From contig NZ_BSFC01000019.1 in NCBI RefSeq assembly GCF_027922145.1, positions 70,579 through 134,578 on the forward strand: a stretch of DNA of 64,000 nt, read 5' to 3'. The position numbers were made by a program, and so were the translations under genes. Positions within the stretch are counted from its first letter, which is position 1; every line of letters begins with the position of its first letter. Positions 17,326-25,796 of the stretch are shown here, in pieces. The DNA comes from Novosphingobium resinovorum. GTDB taxonomy: Bacteria; Pseudomonadota; Alphaproteobacteria; Sphingomonadales; Sphingomonadaceae. The notes beneath the pieces were generated by a model. It was not told where the DNA came from. It did no database searches and worked only from the letters and a program-made list of their open reading frames with translations.

Positions 17326-18777
17326 ATGGCCTACACCGATTTCTTGAAGCAGCAGTGCTACATCGACGGCGAGTGGGTCGACGCGGATTCGGGTGCATCT
17401 TTCGAGGTCACCGATCCCGGTTCGGGCAAGGTTCTGGGCACGGTGCCGAAGATGGGCACCGACGAAACCGCCCGCGCGATCGACGCCGCCGAGGCCGCTC
17501 TCCCCGCCTGGCGCGCCAAGACGGCTGGTGAGCGCGCCAAGCTGATGCGCAAGCTGTTCGAACTGATGCTCCAGCACCAGGACGACCTCGGCGAACTGCT
17601 CAGCCGCGAACAGGGCAAGCCGCTGGCCGAAGGCAAGGGCGAGATCGCCTATGGCGCCAGCTTCATCGAGTGGTTCGCCGAAGAGGGCAAGCGCGCTTAC
17701 GGCGACGTGATCCCCGGCCATGCCGCCGACCGCCGCATTGTCGTGATCAAGCAGGGCGTCGGCGTCGTCGCCGCGATCACGCCCTGGAACTTCCCCAATG
17801 CGATGATCACCCGCAAGCTCGGGCCCGCGCTGGCGGCAGGCTGCACCATCGTCATCAAGCCCGCCTCGGCAACGCCGTACTCGGCGCTAGCGATCGCGCA
17901 GCTGTGCGAGATGGCGGGCATCCCCAAGGGCGTCGTCAACGTCGTGACCGGCAGCGCGGGCCAGATCGGCTCGACCCTGACCGCCAGCCCCAAGGTCGCC
18001 AAGCTCACTTTCACCGGCTCGACCGAGATCGGCCGCGACCTGCTGCGCGAATGCGCCGAGACGATCAAGAAGTGCTCGATGGAACTTGGCGGCAACGCCC
18101 CGTTCCTGGTCTTCGACGATGCCGACGTGGATGCCGCGATCGAAGGCGCGATGATCTCCAAGTTCCGCAACGGCGGCCAGACCTGCGTGTGCACAAACCG
18201 CTTCTACGTACAGGACGGCGTCTACGACGAGTTCGTGACTAAGCTGGCCGCGCGTGTCAGCGGCATGAAGGTCGGCTACGGCCTCGACGCAGGCACCGAA
18301 GTCGGTCCGCTGATCGACGAGAAGGCCGTTGAGAAGGTCGAGGAACACCTCAAGGACGCGGTCGACGGCGGCGCCAAGGTACTCGCGGGCGGCCAGCGCA
18401 ACGCGCTTGGCGGCAGCTTCTTCAACCCGACAGTGGTGGCAGGCGTGAAGCCCGACATGAAGCTCGCCCGCGAGGAGACCTTCGGACCGCTCGCAGGCGT
18501 GATCCGCTTCACCGACGAGGCCGACGCCATCCGTATGGCCAACGACACCGAATTCGGCCTCGCCAGCTACTTCTATGCCCGCGACCTGTCGCGCGTGTGG
18601 CGCGTCGCAGAGGCGCTGGAAGCTGGCATGGTCGGCATCAACACCGGCCTCATCTCCACCGAGGTTGCGCCGTTCGGCGGCGTCAAGCAGTCGGGACTCG
18701 GCCGCGAGGGATCACACTACGGTCTCGATGACTACATGGAGGTCAAGTACCTCTGCATGGGCATCACGCCGGCCTGA
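17326..18777 (+). CDS. gabD: NAD(P)-dependent succinate-semialdehyde dehydrogenase
   Basis: 483-residue ALDH with strong GabD features: EGKGEIAYGASFIEWFAEEG, PWNFPNAMI, the catalytic Glu in MELGGNAPF and Cys in NGGQTCVC, then ISTEVAPFGGVKQSG near the C-terminus. It converts succinate semialdehyde to succinate, feeding the TCA cycle. The ATG at 17326 follows GAGGAA; the longer frame from 17260 has no typical N-terminus. It stands alone, divergent from the ALDH operon. Confidence 0.9.
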   Translation: MAYTDFLKQQCYIDGEWVDADSGASFEVTDPGSGKVLGTVPKMGTDETARAIDAAEAALPAWRAKTAGERAKLMRKLFELMLQHQDDLGELLSREQGKPLAEGKGEIAYGASFIEWFAEEGKRAYGDVIPGHAADRRIVVIKQGVGVVAAITPWNFPNAMITRKLGPALAAGCTIVIKPASATPYSALAIAQLCEMAGIPKGVVNVVTGSAGQIGSTLTASPKVAKLTFTGSTEIGRDLLRECAETIKKCSMELGGNAPFLVFDDADVDAAIEGAMISKFRNGGQTCVCTNRFYVQDGVYDEFVTKLAARVSGMKVGYGLDAGTEVGPLIDEKAVEKVEEHLKDAVDGGAKVLAGGQRNALGGSFFNPTVVAGVKPDMKLAREETFGPLAGVIRFTDEADAIRMANDTEFGLASYFYARDLSRVWRVAEALEAGMVGINTGLISTEVAPFGGVKQSGLGREGSHYGLDDYMEVKYLCMGITPA

Positions 18778-18810
18778 GGCCAGCGGGCGGTACCAAGCCG
18801 ACCTGAACGA

Positions 18811-18880
18811 CTTCGACAAACTCAGCCTGAGCGGTATCGGAAGTTTACACGACTTTCGCTCACCCTGAGCTTGTCGAAGG
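18811..18880. repeat. Dispersed inverted repeat, CTTCGACAAGCTCAG family, copy 1 (bidirectional terminator)
   Basis: CTTCGACAAACTCAGCCTGA and its mirror TCACCCTGAGCTTGTCGAAG form arms of about 23 bp around a 22-bp loop. It fills the gap between the convergent gabD and the secreted-protein gene and should form a strong hairpin in both transcripts. A second copy is at 52233-52332. Confidence 0.75.
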
Positions 18881-18881
18881 G

Positions 18882-19328
18882 TCAGGCTCCAGCCTTCGCC
18901 TCTTTGCACAACCGGAAAGAGCGCGCTTGGACGACTTGCGTCATCGGCATGCCGAGCGGCGTACGCAGGGTATTGTCGTGGTCGACCAGAAGAGAACCGC
19001 GCCGCTCGCCGTCATTGAACATCATGGTCACGGGCATGTTGTCCCCGCCCCACTTGTCCTTGCCGTACTTTACCATGACCCAGACCTGGATGCCTTCGTA
19101 GCGCGCGCCGCCCGCGCAACTGTAGCAGACATCGACCGGGAGCGGCCCCGCCTTGCCCGCGGCCGTTTCGAGGAAGACCCCCGCCGGGCTCGCGATCACG
19201 CGCGGCTGCCGGGTACAGTCGCCGCCCCGCGCGTACCTGCCATAGAGGTCCTTGGGAACCGGCATCGACTGGCTCAGCGCCGGCGTGGCGAGCAGCAATG
19301 CGACCAAGACGGACGAACGGCGCAGCAT
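18882..19328 (-). CDS. Hypothetical secreted protein
   Basis: 148 residues with a clear signal peptide (LRRSSVLVALLLATPALSQS), so it is periplasmic or secreted. The mature part begins MPVPKDLYGRYARGGDCTRQPRV and has four further Cys positions (DVCYSC, LCKE), suggesting disulfides. No family was recognised. The start was placed at the signal peptide rather than 66 codons upstream, where the translation is not protein-like. No operon partner. Confidence 0.65.
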   Translation of the reverse strand: MLRRSSVLVALLLATPALSQSMPVPKDLYGRYARGGDCTRQPRVIASPAGVFLETAAGKAGPLPVDVCYSCAGGARYEGIQVWVMVKYGKDKWGGDNMPVTMMFNDGERRGSLLVDHDNTLRTPLGMPMTQVVQARSFRLCKEAKAGA

Positions 19329-19525
19329 CGACGAATCCCCTTCACGACACGAAAACCTGCGGCCATCATTCCCCGGCGGCGTACGGCTGTCATCCGGAAT
19401 ACTCCCAAGGGCATTTCTGGACGATCGCGATGGCTCCCCGGACTCCCGGCAATTGTCCCTTGCGCCCTGCGTGCCAAGGCGCCTGCCAAAGCTCGTACCA
19501 ACGGGAAAGGCGTGAAAGGGAAGCA

Positions 19526-20398
19526 ATGAAGATCTGCCGCTATCAGCTGCGAGATGGTGAGCCGGTCCGTCTCGGCGTCGTGCGCGGCGATGCGGTCCAT
19601 GACGTCACCGCCGTCACCGAAGACCTTCCCGCATTGCGCTGGCCCTTTCCGCCGGGCGATCAGATCATCGCCCATCTCGATGCGCTGCGTCCGCAGATGA
19701 AAGCGCTGGCCGACAGCGTCGAGGGAACCCCCATCGCCCATGTCCTTTTGCGGAATCCCGTCGCCAATCCGGGAAAGTTCGTCTGCGGCGCGGGTAACTT
19801 CGAGGAAGTGCTGGCGGCCGGCGGCCATCCCCGCCGCCTCGGCCTGCTCTTCAAGATGACCAGCGCCGCTGCCGGGCCATCCGACGGCGTGGTCCTGCGC
19901 TGGCCCGAGCGCACCACATTCCACGAGATGGAAATCGCAATCGTCATCGGCAAGGCGGGTACCGAAATCCCGGCTTCCAAGGCACTCGACCATGTCGCAG
20001 GCTACTGCATCGGCCTCGACATGACGATGCAGGGCAGCGAGTTTCCCAGCTTCGGCAAGAGCTTCGATACCTACGGCGTGATGGGTCCGTGGCTCACCAC
20101 GCGCGACGAAATCGCCGATCCGGATACCCTCGACTTCCGTCTCACCGTCAATGGCGAGGACCGGCAGGTCGACAATACCCGTCGTCTGGTCCTCGGCATC
20201 GCCGATCTGGTCGAGCATGCCGCCTCGGTGATGACGCTGCATCCGGGCGACGTGATCTTCTCAGGCACGCCGCCACGTTCGATAGGGCCGGTCGTACCCG
20301 GGGACACCATGTATGCGTGGGCGGAAGGACTTGGCGAAATGACCGTCGCGGTCACCGGCGGTCCGGGACGCAAGACGCCACTGGACGGGATGAGGTGA
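19526..20398 (+). CDS. Fumarylacetoacetate hydrolase (FAH) family protein
   Basis: 290 residues with the FAH C-terminal fold: metal-binding acidic motif FHEMEIAIVIG, then GYCIGLDMTMQG, KSFDTYGVMGPWL and GDVIFSGTPPRSIGPVVPGD. The family cleaves C-C bonds in diketo acids or decarboxylates and hydrates aromatic ring-cleavage products. ATG 19526 follows AAAGGGAA. It stands alone; its link to the nearby catabolic operons is only by location. Confidence 0.87.
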   Translation: MKICRYQLRDGEPVRLGVVRGDAVHDVTAVTEDLPALRWPFPPGDQIIAHLDALRPQMKALADSVEGTPIAHVLLRNPVANPGKFVCGAGNFEEVLAAGGHPRRLGLLFKMTSAAAGPSDGVVLRWPERTTFHEMEIAIVIGKAGTEIPASKALDHVAGYCIGLDMTMQGSEFPSFGKSFDTYGVMGPWLTTRDEIADPDTLDFRLTVNGEDRQVDNTRRLVLGIADLVEHAASVMTLHPGDVIFSGTPPRSIGPVVPGDTMYAWAEGLGEMTVAVTGGPGRKTPLDGMR

Positions 20399-20415
20399 AT
20401 AATACCCCCCGTTGA

Positions 20416-21672
20416 TCACTCCGGTGCGATCGGCCTGCCTTCAAGCCGTGCAACGGCGTGACGAACGACCTTTTCCAGTGCTTCTTCCGAGAAGAAACCA
20501 CCCGGAATCAGGCACTGCTCGATCAGTACCCGGCGAAAGGCTGCGAACGTCCCCGCATCAGGCGCCACTGGGCTGCACCAGAAATCGTCGAGCCCGTTCT
20601 GGCAGGTGAGGTCGGGCACGTCGTAGACGGCATGGCCCAGCACGACCACCGGAACACCGGCGGCCAGCGCGAACGTCCCGCTGGTGCTGTTGATTGTAAC
20701 GACACCCCGTGAACCGTGCGTTACCGCGACGATGTCGCCCCAGCCCAGATAATCGACCCGTTCGCTGACCCCGAACAAGGCCGCCATGTCTGCGGTGACC
20801 TGTCGCCAGTCGCGCACGCCGTTGTCGAGTGGATGCTCCTTGACGACCAGCCGGGTTCCCGCCGGGGCGTGAGCGGCGAACGAGCAGATCACCAGCCTGA
20901 GCGCGTCGGCTATTCCGGCGAAGGGAGAATGGAGCCGGATCTGCGCATCGGAATCAAGTTGCAGCGGGAAGAGAAAATAGGGTTCATCCGCAGCCTCCAG
21001 TCTGGCCAGGAGTTCGACGGCGTCAACCTCGCGTTCCTTGCGGCGACGCAGCTTGCGCCACCAGCCCATGCCCTCGACCACCGGATGCCAAGGTCGATGG
21101 TTGCTCCAACCGGGATACCAGCGGCGAGTCAGCACGTCGGCGGCATTGTACAGCAACCCTTCCACCGCGCGGCGGCGGAACGAGGCGGTTACCCGAGCGT
21201 GTGGCGGAACCGGGGGCAAGGCGGCCGCAGTCTCGCGATACCACTGCGGATCGCGCGGCAGCGAGGAATGGCCGTTGACCCCTCCCAGTTCCAGCGTCAC
21301 CCAGTCGGGGCGGATATACCCTTCCTCGAAGACGTGAACCGGCACGCCCATCTCGCGGCAGAGGCGGATCGCGGGCATGTGATAGTCCCGGCAGTCACCA
21401 AACAGGGTAACGTCTGTAATACCCTTGTCCCGGAGAAGTTGGGCGAAAAACGCGGGCCATTCGTCGAGCGTTCCGCGATATTCGATACCGTTCGGAAGGC
21501 GCCAGAACGCACGGTCGCCGCCATTGAAGTTTACCTTGTGGACGCGGTGCCCGGCACGGATCAGTTCCTGTCCAAGACGACGGAACAGCGGCCCCATCAG
21601 GCCTTGCAGCAACAGTACGGTTCGCGGACCCTCGACAGGCATTGGAGGGAGTAAGGTAGAAATCTTCGACAT
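20416..21672 (-). CDS. kpsS: Capsular polysaccharide Kdo-transferase KpsS
   Basis: 418-residue cytosolic protein of the Capsule_synth family. TVLLLQGLMGPLFRRLGQEL near the start, NFNGGDRAFW, LFGDCRDYH and FEEGYIRPDWVTLE are KpsS hallmarks; later KEHPLDNG and TINSTSGTFAL match the nucleotide-sugar binding half. In group-2 capsules KpsS adds the first Kdo to phosphatidylglycerol, starting the poly-Kdo linker. The start was set at MSKISTLLPP. It is divergent from the LTA-synthase-like gene and separated from kpsC by 5 kb. Confidence 0.92.
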   Translation of the reverse strand: MSKISTLLPPMPVEGPRTVLLLQGLMGPLFRRLGQELIRAGHRVHKVNFNGGDRAFWRLPNGIEYRGTLDEWPAFFAQLLRDKGITDVTLFGDCRDYHMPAIRLCREMGVPVHVFEEGYIRPDWVTLELGGVNGHSSLPRDPQWYRETAAALPPVPPHARVTASFRRRAVEGLLYNAADVLTRRWYPGWSNHRPWHPVVEGMGWWRKLRRRKEREVDAVELLARLEAADEPYFLFPLQLDSDAQIRLHSPFAGIADALRLVICSFAAHAPAGTRLVVKEHPLDNGVRDWRQVTADMAALFGVSERVDYLGWGDIVAVTHGSRGVVTINSTSGTFALAAGVPVVVLGHAVYDVPDLTCQNGLDDFWCSPVAPDAGTFAAFRRVLIEQCLIPGGFFSEEALEKVVRHAVARLEGRPIAPE

Positions 21673-21943
21673 TCGCGAAAAACAAGCTCCGAAGTGGTTC
21701 AAATACGAGAACGATGCCTCGCCCGTTCGCACGTCCACTCTGTTCTCAATACGTTACTGTGCACTGCGGGACGCGGCAACCCTGCCCCCGGTTATCTCCT
21801 TCAGACGGAGACCTCACCCCGCGACCTTGAACGGTCTTGCTGCACCTCGCCGCCCGGGCCGCTCTTTCCTCCGCCCCGATGGCCCGCTATCAGCCGCTAC
21901 GCATGCGGGACCGGTTCCCTAAGCGATAAGGCACGGCAGGAAG

Positions 21944-23401
21944 GTGACGGCAGGTATCCTGACATTCGCGGGCGCACTGATCGGCTCGCTTCTGATCGAC
22001 GCGCTGGTACGACCGCGCCCCGCGAAGCTGCGTCGCATGTCCGGCCTAGCATTGCTGACGTGCATGGCAACGACGCTCTATGGTCTGTTCCTGGCGCTGT
22101 GCGGCAACGGCGCGGTGGCGATGGTGCTGACGCTGGCGGTGCAGTCACTGCTCGTGCTCGCCTCCAACGCCAAGTACGCGATGCTCGGCGAGCCTTTGCT
22201 GTTCTCGGACCTCGCGTTGGTCGGCGCGGTCTTCCGCCATCCACAGTTTTATCTATCAGCGGTGCGCCTGTGGCAACGCACGGCGGCCGGACTGGTCGCC
22301 ATCGTACTGTGCGGCACGGTAATCCGACTTTCACATGCCGATCCGGTCGCCCATGCGACCGGCTTCATCCTGCTCTTCGCGGGATCGGGAGCGCTATCAC
22401 TCGCTTTGCGCCTGCCTGCCTGGCGCAAGCTGGCATCGATACCTGACGCTGCCGGGGATACGCTCGCTCTAGGGCTTCTCCCGACGGTGCTCCTCTACTG
22501 GCGGCGCTGGAAGGCCATCGCCGATCCGCCGCCATGTACGCAGCTGGCGCGCAGGCCTGCGACACATGCGACCGAACTCGTCGTCATCATCCAGTGTGAA
22601 AGTTTCGCCGACCCGGTCGAACTGTTCGACGATGGCCACCTTGCCCTGCCCGGGCTGGCGAAGGCCCGCGAGCAAGCGATGCAATGGGGCAACCTGAACG
22701 TCAGCGGTTTCGGCGCCTATACCATGCGCACGGAATACGGCGTGCTGTTCGGCCGGGACGAGGAGGCACTGGGGTTTCGGCGCTACGATCCTTTTCTGAC
22801 AGCGAGAATGGAGGGCAGTTACGCGCTCCCCTCAAGGTTAGGCGGATGGCGCTCGCTGTTCGTCCACCCGCACGACATGCGCTTCTACGGACGCGACGCC
22901 ATCATGCCCTCCGGCGGCTTTGCCGAACTGGTTGGCGAAGACGCCTTCGCCCCACCGACACCAGACGAAGGGCGCTACGTCACGGATGCGGCGATGACCG
23001 AGGTGATTCTTTCGAGGGCAGCAGCTGCGGCCGGACCAAGCCTGATCTACGCCGTCACCATCCAGAACCACGGCCCCTGGGCGCCCGATGCCCGCGGCGG
23101 CGGCAATCCGGACCTTGTGGACGGCTATATGCGTCTGGTACGTCACGGTGACGCCATGCTCACGACACTGACGGAGCAGCTTGCAACGCTGGGCCGCCCG
23201 GCACTGCTGGTATTCTTCGGCGACCATCGGCCGAGCATTCCGGGCGCCTCCGTCCCCGGCGGCCCCAGGCATACACCTTACGTGATGGTGCGATTGGACG
23301 GCACGGGCAACCTCCTGACCGGCGAGAATCGGCGCGCGGACCTGACCCCGGCCCAGTTGCACCATGCTGTGCTCGACACGGTACTGGGTCCATCTGCCTG
23401 A
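21944..23401 (+). CDS. LTA synthase-like sulfatase-family membrane transferase
   Basis: 485 residues: four or five N-terminal membrane segments (LIGSLLIDAL through GALSLALRL), then an alkaline-phosphatase-like catalytic domain (ELVVIIQCESFADP, YTMRTEYGVLFG with the candidate Thr nucleophile, IQNHGPW, FFGDHRPS). Relatives transfer phosphoglycerol or phosphoethanolamine from phospholipids onto glycans outside the membrane. The start is GTG after AGGAAG, unusually close; an in-frame stop lies just upstream. Location within the capsule locus suggests glycan decoration, which is inference. Confidence 0.8.
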   Translation: MTAGILTFAGALIGSLLIDALVRPRPAKLRRMSGLALLTCMATTLYGLFLALCGNGAVAMVLTLAVQSLLVLASNAKYAMLGEPLLFSDLALVGAVFRHPQFYLSAVRLWQRTAAGLVAIVLCGTVIRLSHADPVAHATGFILLFAGSGALSLALRLPAWRKLASIPDAAGDTLALGLLPTVLLYWRRWKAIADPPPCTQLARRPATHATELVVIIQCESFADPVELFDDGHLALPGLAKAREQAMQWGNLNVSGFGAYTMRTEYGVLFGRDEEALGFRRYDPFLTARMEGSYALPSRLGGWRSLFVHPHDMRFYGRDAIMPSGGFAELVGEDAFAPPTPDEGRYVTDAAMTEVILSRAAAAAGPSLIYAVTIQNHGPWAPDARGGGNPDLVDGYMRLVRHGDAMLTTLTEQLATLGRPALLVFFGDHRPSIPGASVPGGPRHTPYVMVRLDGTGNLLTGENRRADLTPAQLHHAVLDTVLGPSA

Positions 23402-23416
23402 CTCTGGGGTCGCGCT

Positions 23417-24220
23417 TCAGGTGGCCTTGTCGGGAGGAGACAACCCCGCCAGCACCCGGTCGCGCAATGGCCGGGGCAACAGCCGGTCTACCCAGCGCAG
23501 GACAACGAAAGGCCATGGCAGCACCAGATGCGCCTTGCCCGAAGCCGCCGCCTTGCCGATGCGAGCCGCCACGACTTCGGGCGCCAGTAGCATCGGCCGG
23601 GGGCCAGGCACCTTGCGGCCCGCCGCGGTATCGATGAACCCTGGAGAAACCAGCGTCACGCTTACCCCGTAAGGCTTCACGGCAAGCCGCAGTGCATCGG
23701 CAAAACGCGCGAGGCCTGCTTTCGTCCCTGAATAGGCTGTGGCGAATGGAAGCGCATGGAAAGCCGCCGCACTACCTATCAGCACGATGCGACCACGGCC
23801 GCGCGAGACCATGCGCTCGGCCATGGCGGTCGCCATCGCTGCGGGTGCCGTGAAGTTGACGGCACCCAGGTGGGCTACCTGCATCGCACGCTCGATCCGC
23901 TCGCCCGGGACGCGGATGTCCCCTCTGCCTGAGCAGAATATCGCGATGTCGAACGACGCGGCCGAGTCCTCTCCCTCCAGTGCGACTATGGCGGCCGGAA
24001 CGTCGGTTATGTCGAGGCTGCGCGTCGCCACCTTGGCGCCCGCCGCGCGGCAATCGCGCGCCACCATCTCCAGCCGCGCGTGATCCCGCCCCCACAAGTC
24101 CAGCAGAATACCCGGTGCGGCATAGAATCGCGCCAGCGCTCCCCCGAGGCCGCCCGACGCGCCGGTCACGAGAATGCGACTCGTCCGATCGCCAAGGGTA
24201 TCGGCAAACGACTCCGTCAT
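23417..24220 (-). CDS. Short-chain dehydrogenase (SDR) with C-terminal amphipathic tail
   Basis: 267-residue SDR: GASGGLGGAL cofactor motif, IGSAAAF with the catalytic Ser, YSGTKAGLARF active site. The C-terminus (LPWPFVVLRWVDRLLPRPLRDRVL) resembles the membrane-associated tail of capsule-locus and lipid SDRs. The start was set at MTESFADTL. It is divergent from the lipid hydroxylase pair and convergent with the LTA-synthase-like gene. Substrate unknown. Confidence 0.82.
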   Translation of the reverse strand: MTESFADTLGDRTSRILVTGASGGLGGALARFYAAPGILLDLWGRDHARLEMVARDCRAAGAKVATRSLDITDVPAAIVALEGEDSAASFDIAIFCSGRGDIRVPGERIERAMQVAHLGAVNFTAPAAMATAMAERMVSRGRGRIVLIGSAAAFHALPFATAYSGTKAGLARFADALRLAVKPYGVSVTLVSPGFIDTAAGRKVPGPRPMLLAPEVVAARIGKAAASGKAHLVLPWPFVVLRWVDRLLPRPLRDRVLAGLSPPDKAT

Positions 24221-24329
24221 CGCCGAAGTACTCCACGGCACACTCGTCCAATTCTTGTCATATGTTCATCTCGACTGGAGGCGTTTCGACTTGACAGGCA
24301 AACCCTCCTACTGTCCAGCATCGAAGCCG

Positions 24330-24965
24330 ATGCCCGCTCCGGTTTCCAACTCCCCTCGCATCCGACTGTTCAAAAGTGAACGTCTGGAAAAGCTTACACT
24401 CATCTCGCCGAGAACTTTCGCACTGAGCTGGGGATTCATGCTACCCCTGATCGCCTTGGTCGGATGGATCAATGCCGGTCGGCATCCGGACACTGCGGCC
24501 TTTGCCGGACTGATCGCTGCCGGCGTCATCGCATGGACGCTTTTCGAGTATGTCATGCACCGCTACCTGTTCCATTTGGAAAGCGACCGGCCTGTCGTGA
24601 AGTGGTTCGTCTATCTGATCCACGGCAATCACCATGCCAGCCCCAACGATCCCCTGCGCGGCCTGATGCCCTTGCCGGTCAGCGTATCGGTGGGAGGGTT
24701 GGTCTGGCTTGCATGTCTGGCCGTTCGGGGCGCAAGCGGCACGTGGCTGCTGCTTGGGTTCATGACGGGGTACGTGACGTACGACGCCGTGCACTTCGCA
24801 TGCCACCAGTGGCCCATGCGCGGCCGGATCGGCGGCTTGTTCAAGCGCCACCACATGCGCCATCACTACGTCGACGAGGATGCGAACTTCGCCATATCGG
24901 CGCTGTTCTGGGACCGTATATTCGGAACGCACATCCGCTCGCTCAAGCGTGAGAATACCGGATGA
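24330..24965 (+). CDS. Sterol desaturase/fatty acid hydroxylase superfamily membrane protein
   Basis: 211 residues with four probable membrane helices and the di-iron histidine clusters FEYVMHRYLFH, HGNHHASPND, HFACHQW and KRHHMRHHYVDED. This arrangement matches fatty acid 2-hydroxylase-like enzymes, which hydroxylate acyl chains, often of sphingolipids. ATG 24330 has only a weak GAAG; a TTGACA at 24291-24296 could be its -35 box. It overlaps the next gene, another hydroxylase, by 4 bp. Confidence 0.83.
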   Translation: MPAPVSNSPRIRLFKSERLEKLTLISPRTFALSWGFMLPLIALVGWINAGRHPDTAAFAGLIAAGVIAWTLFEYVMHRYLFHLESDRPVVKWFVYLIHGNHHASPNDPLRGLMPLPVSVSVGGLVWLACLAVRGASGTWLLLGFMTGYVTYDAVHFACHQWPMRGRIGGLFKRHHMRHHYVDEDANFAISALFWDRIFGTHIRSLKRENTG

Positions 24966-25729
24966 ACTGGCAGCAGACCGTCAACGCACGAGGCTGGAAG
25001 GTCCCATTCGTCAACAAATCGCTGTTCCAGATCGGCAAGGATCTGCGCCCCAGGATCGATGCGGTGATCATGCGAAACTCGCGGATCCCCGACGCCGCGA
25101 TCCATGACAAGGCATTCTTTCCCTGGATCGCGGAGCTGGAGCATAACTGGCAAGCAATTCGCGACGAAGCCGTGCGCATTCGCGCCGAGGACATTCCTTC
25201 GCTCGGCGACCTCTCATTCGATCACGGTCGCATCGCGGCCGACCGGCGCTGGCGGGCTTTCTTCCTCAAGGGCTATGGCTATCGCATGCCCGGAAACGCC
25301 GCCCGCGCACCGGTGACGGCGGCGCTGATCGAAAAGGTGCCCGGGCTGGTGACCGCCAACTTCTCGGTCATGGAAGCGGGCGGTCATATCCCGCGCCACT
25401 GGGGCATGACCAAGGGCATGCTCACCTACCATCTGGCGCTCAAGGCCCCGCGCGAGCGCGAGAAATGCCGCATGCATATCGAAGAGGGTGAAACCCTCCA
25501 CGTCATGCACTGGAAGGATGGAAACTCGTTCCTTTTCGATGACATGTACAACCATGAAGTGTGGAACGAGAGCGAAGACGATCGCTACATCCTGCTTATC
25601 CAAATCAAGCGCCCCTGTCGCTTCTGGGGCAATCTGCTTCAGAACCTGTTCCTCCAGGCCGTGCGCCACTCGCGCTTTGTGAAGGACATTCGCAAGGCCA
25701 TCGAGCGCGGGGCGAACGGCACGAATTGA
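24962..25729 (+). CDS. Aspartyl/asparaginyl beta-hydroxylase-family (LpxO-like) dioxygenase
   Basis: 255 residues of the Fe(II)/2-oxoglutarate Asp/Asn beta-hydroxylase fold. ANFSVMEAGGHIPRHWGMTKGMLTYHLAL holds the first iron His and substrate-facing Arg, and SFLFDDMYNHEVWNES the distal His, with R in DRYILLIQI for 2-oxoglutarate. LpxO in this family 2-hydroxylates lipid A myristate. Sphingomonads lack LPS but carry 2-hydroxymyristate in glycosphingolipids, so an acyl 2-hydroxylase is a plausible role. Translationally coupled to the preceding membrane hydroxylase. Confidence 0.82.
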   Translation: MNWQQTVNARGWKVPFVNKSLFQIGKDLRPRIDAVIMRNSRIPDAAIHDKAFFPWIAELEHNWQAIRDEAVRIRAEDIPSLGDLSFDHGRIAADRRWRAFFLKGYGYRMPGNAARAPVTAALIEKVPGLVTANFSVMEAGGHIPRHWGMTKGMLTYHLALKAPREREKCRMHIEEGETLHVMHWKDGNSFLFDDMYNHEVWNESEDDRYILLIQIKRPCRFWGNLLQNLFLQAVRHSRFVKDIRKAIERGANGTN

Positions 25730-25796
25730 TGCTGAAACCCAGCGATCTCGACGCATCGAATGAAGCATCCGCTTCGCAAGCGACCGGCGACGGTAA

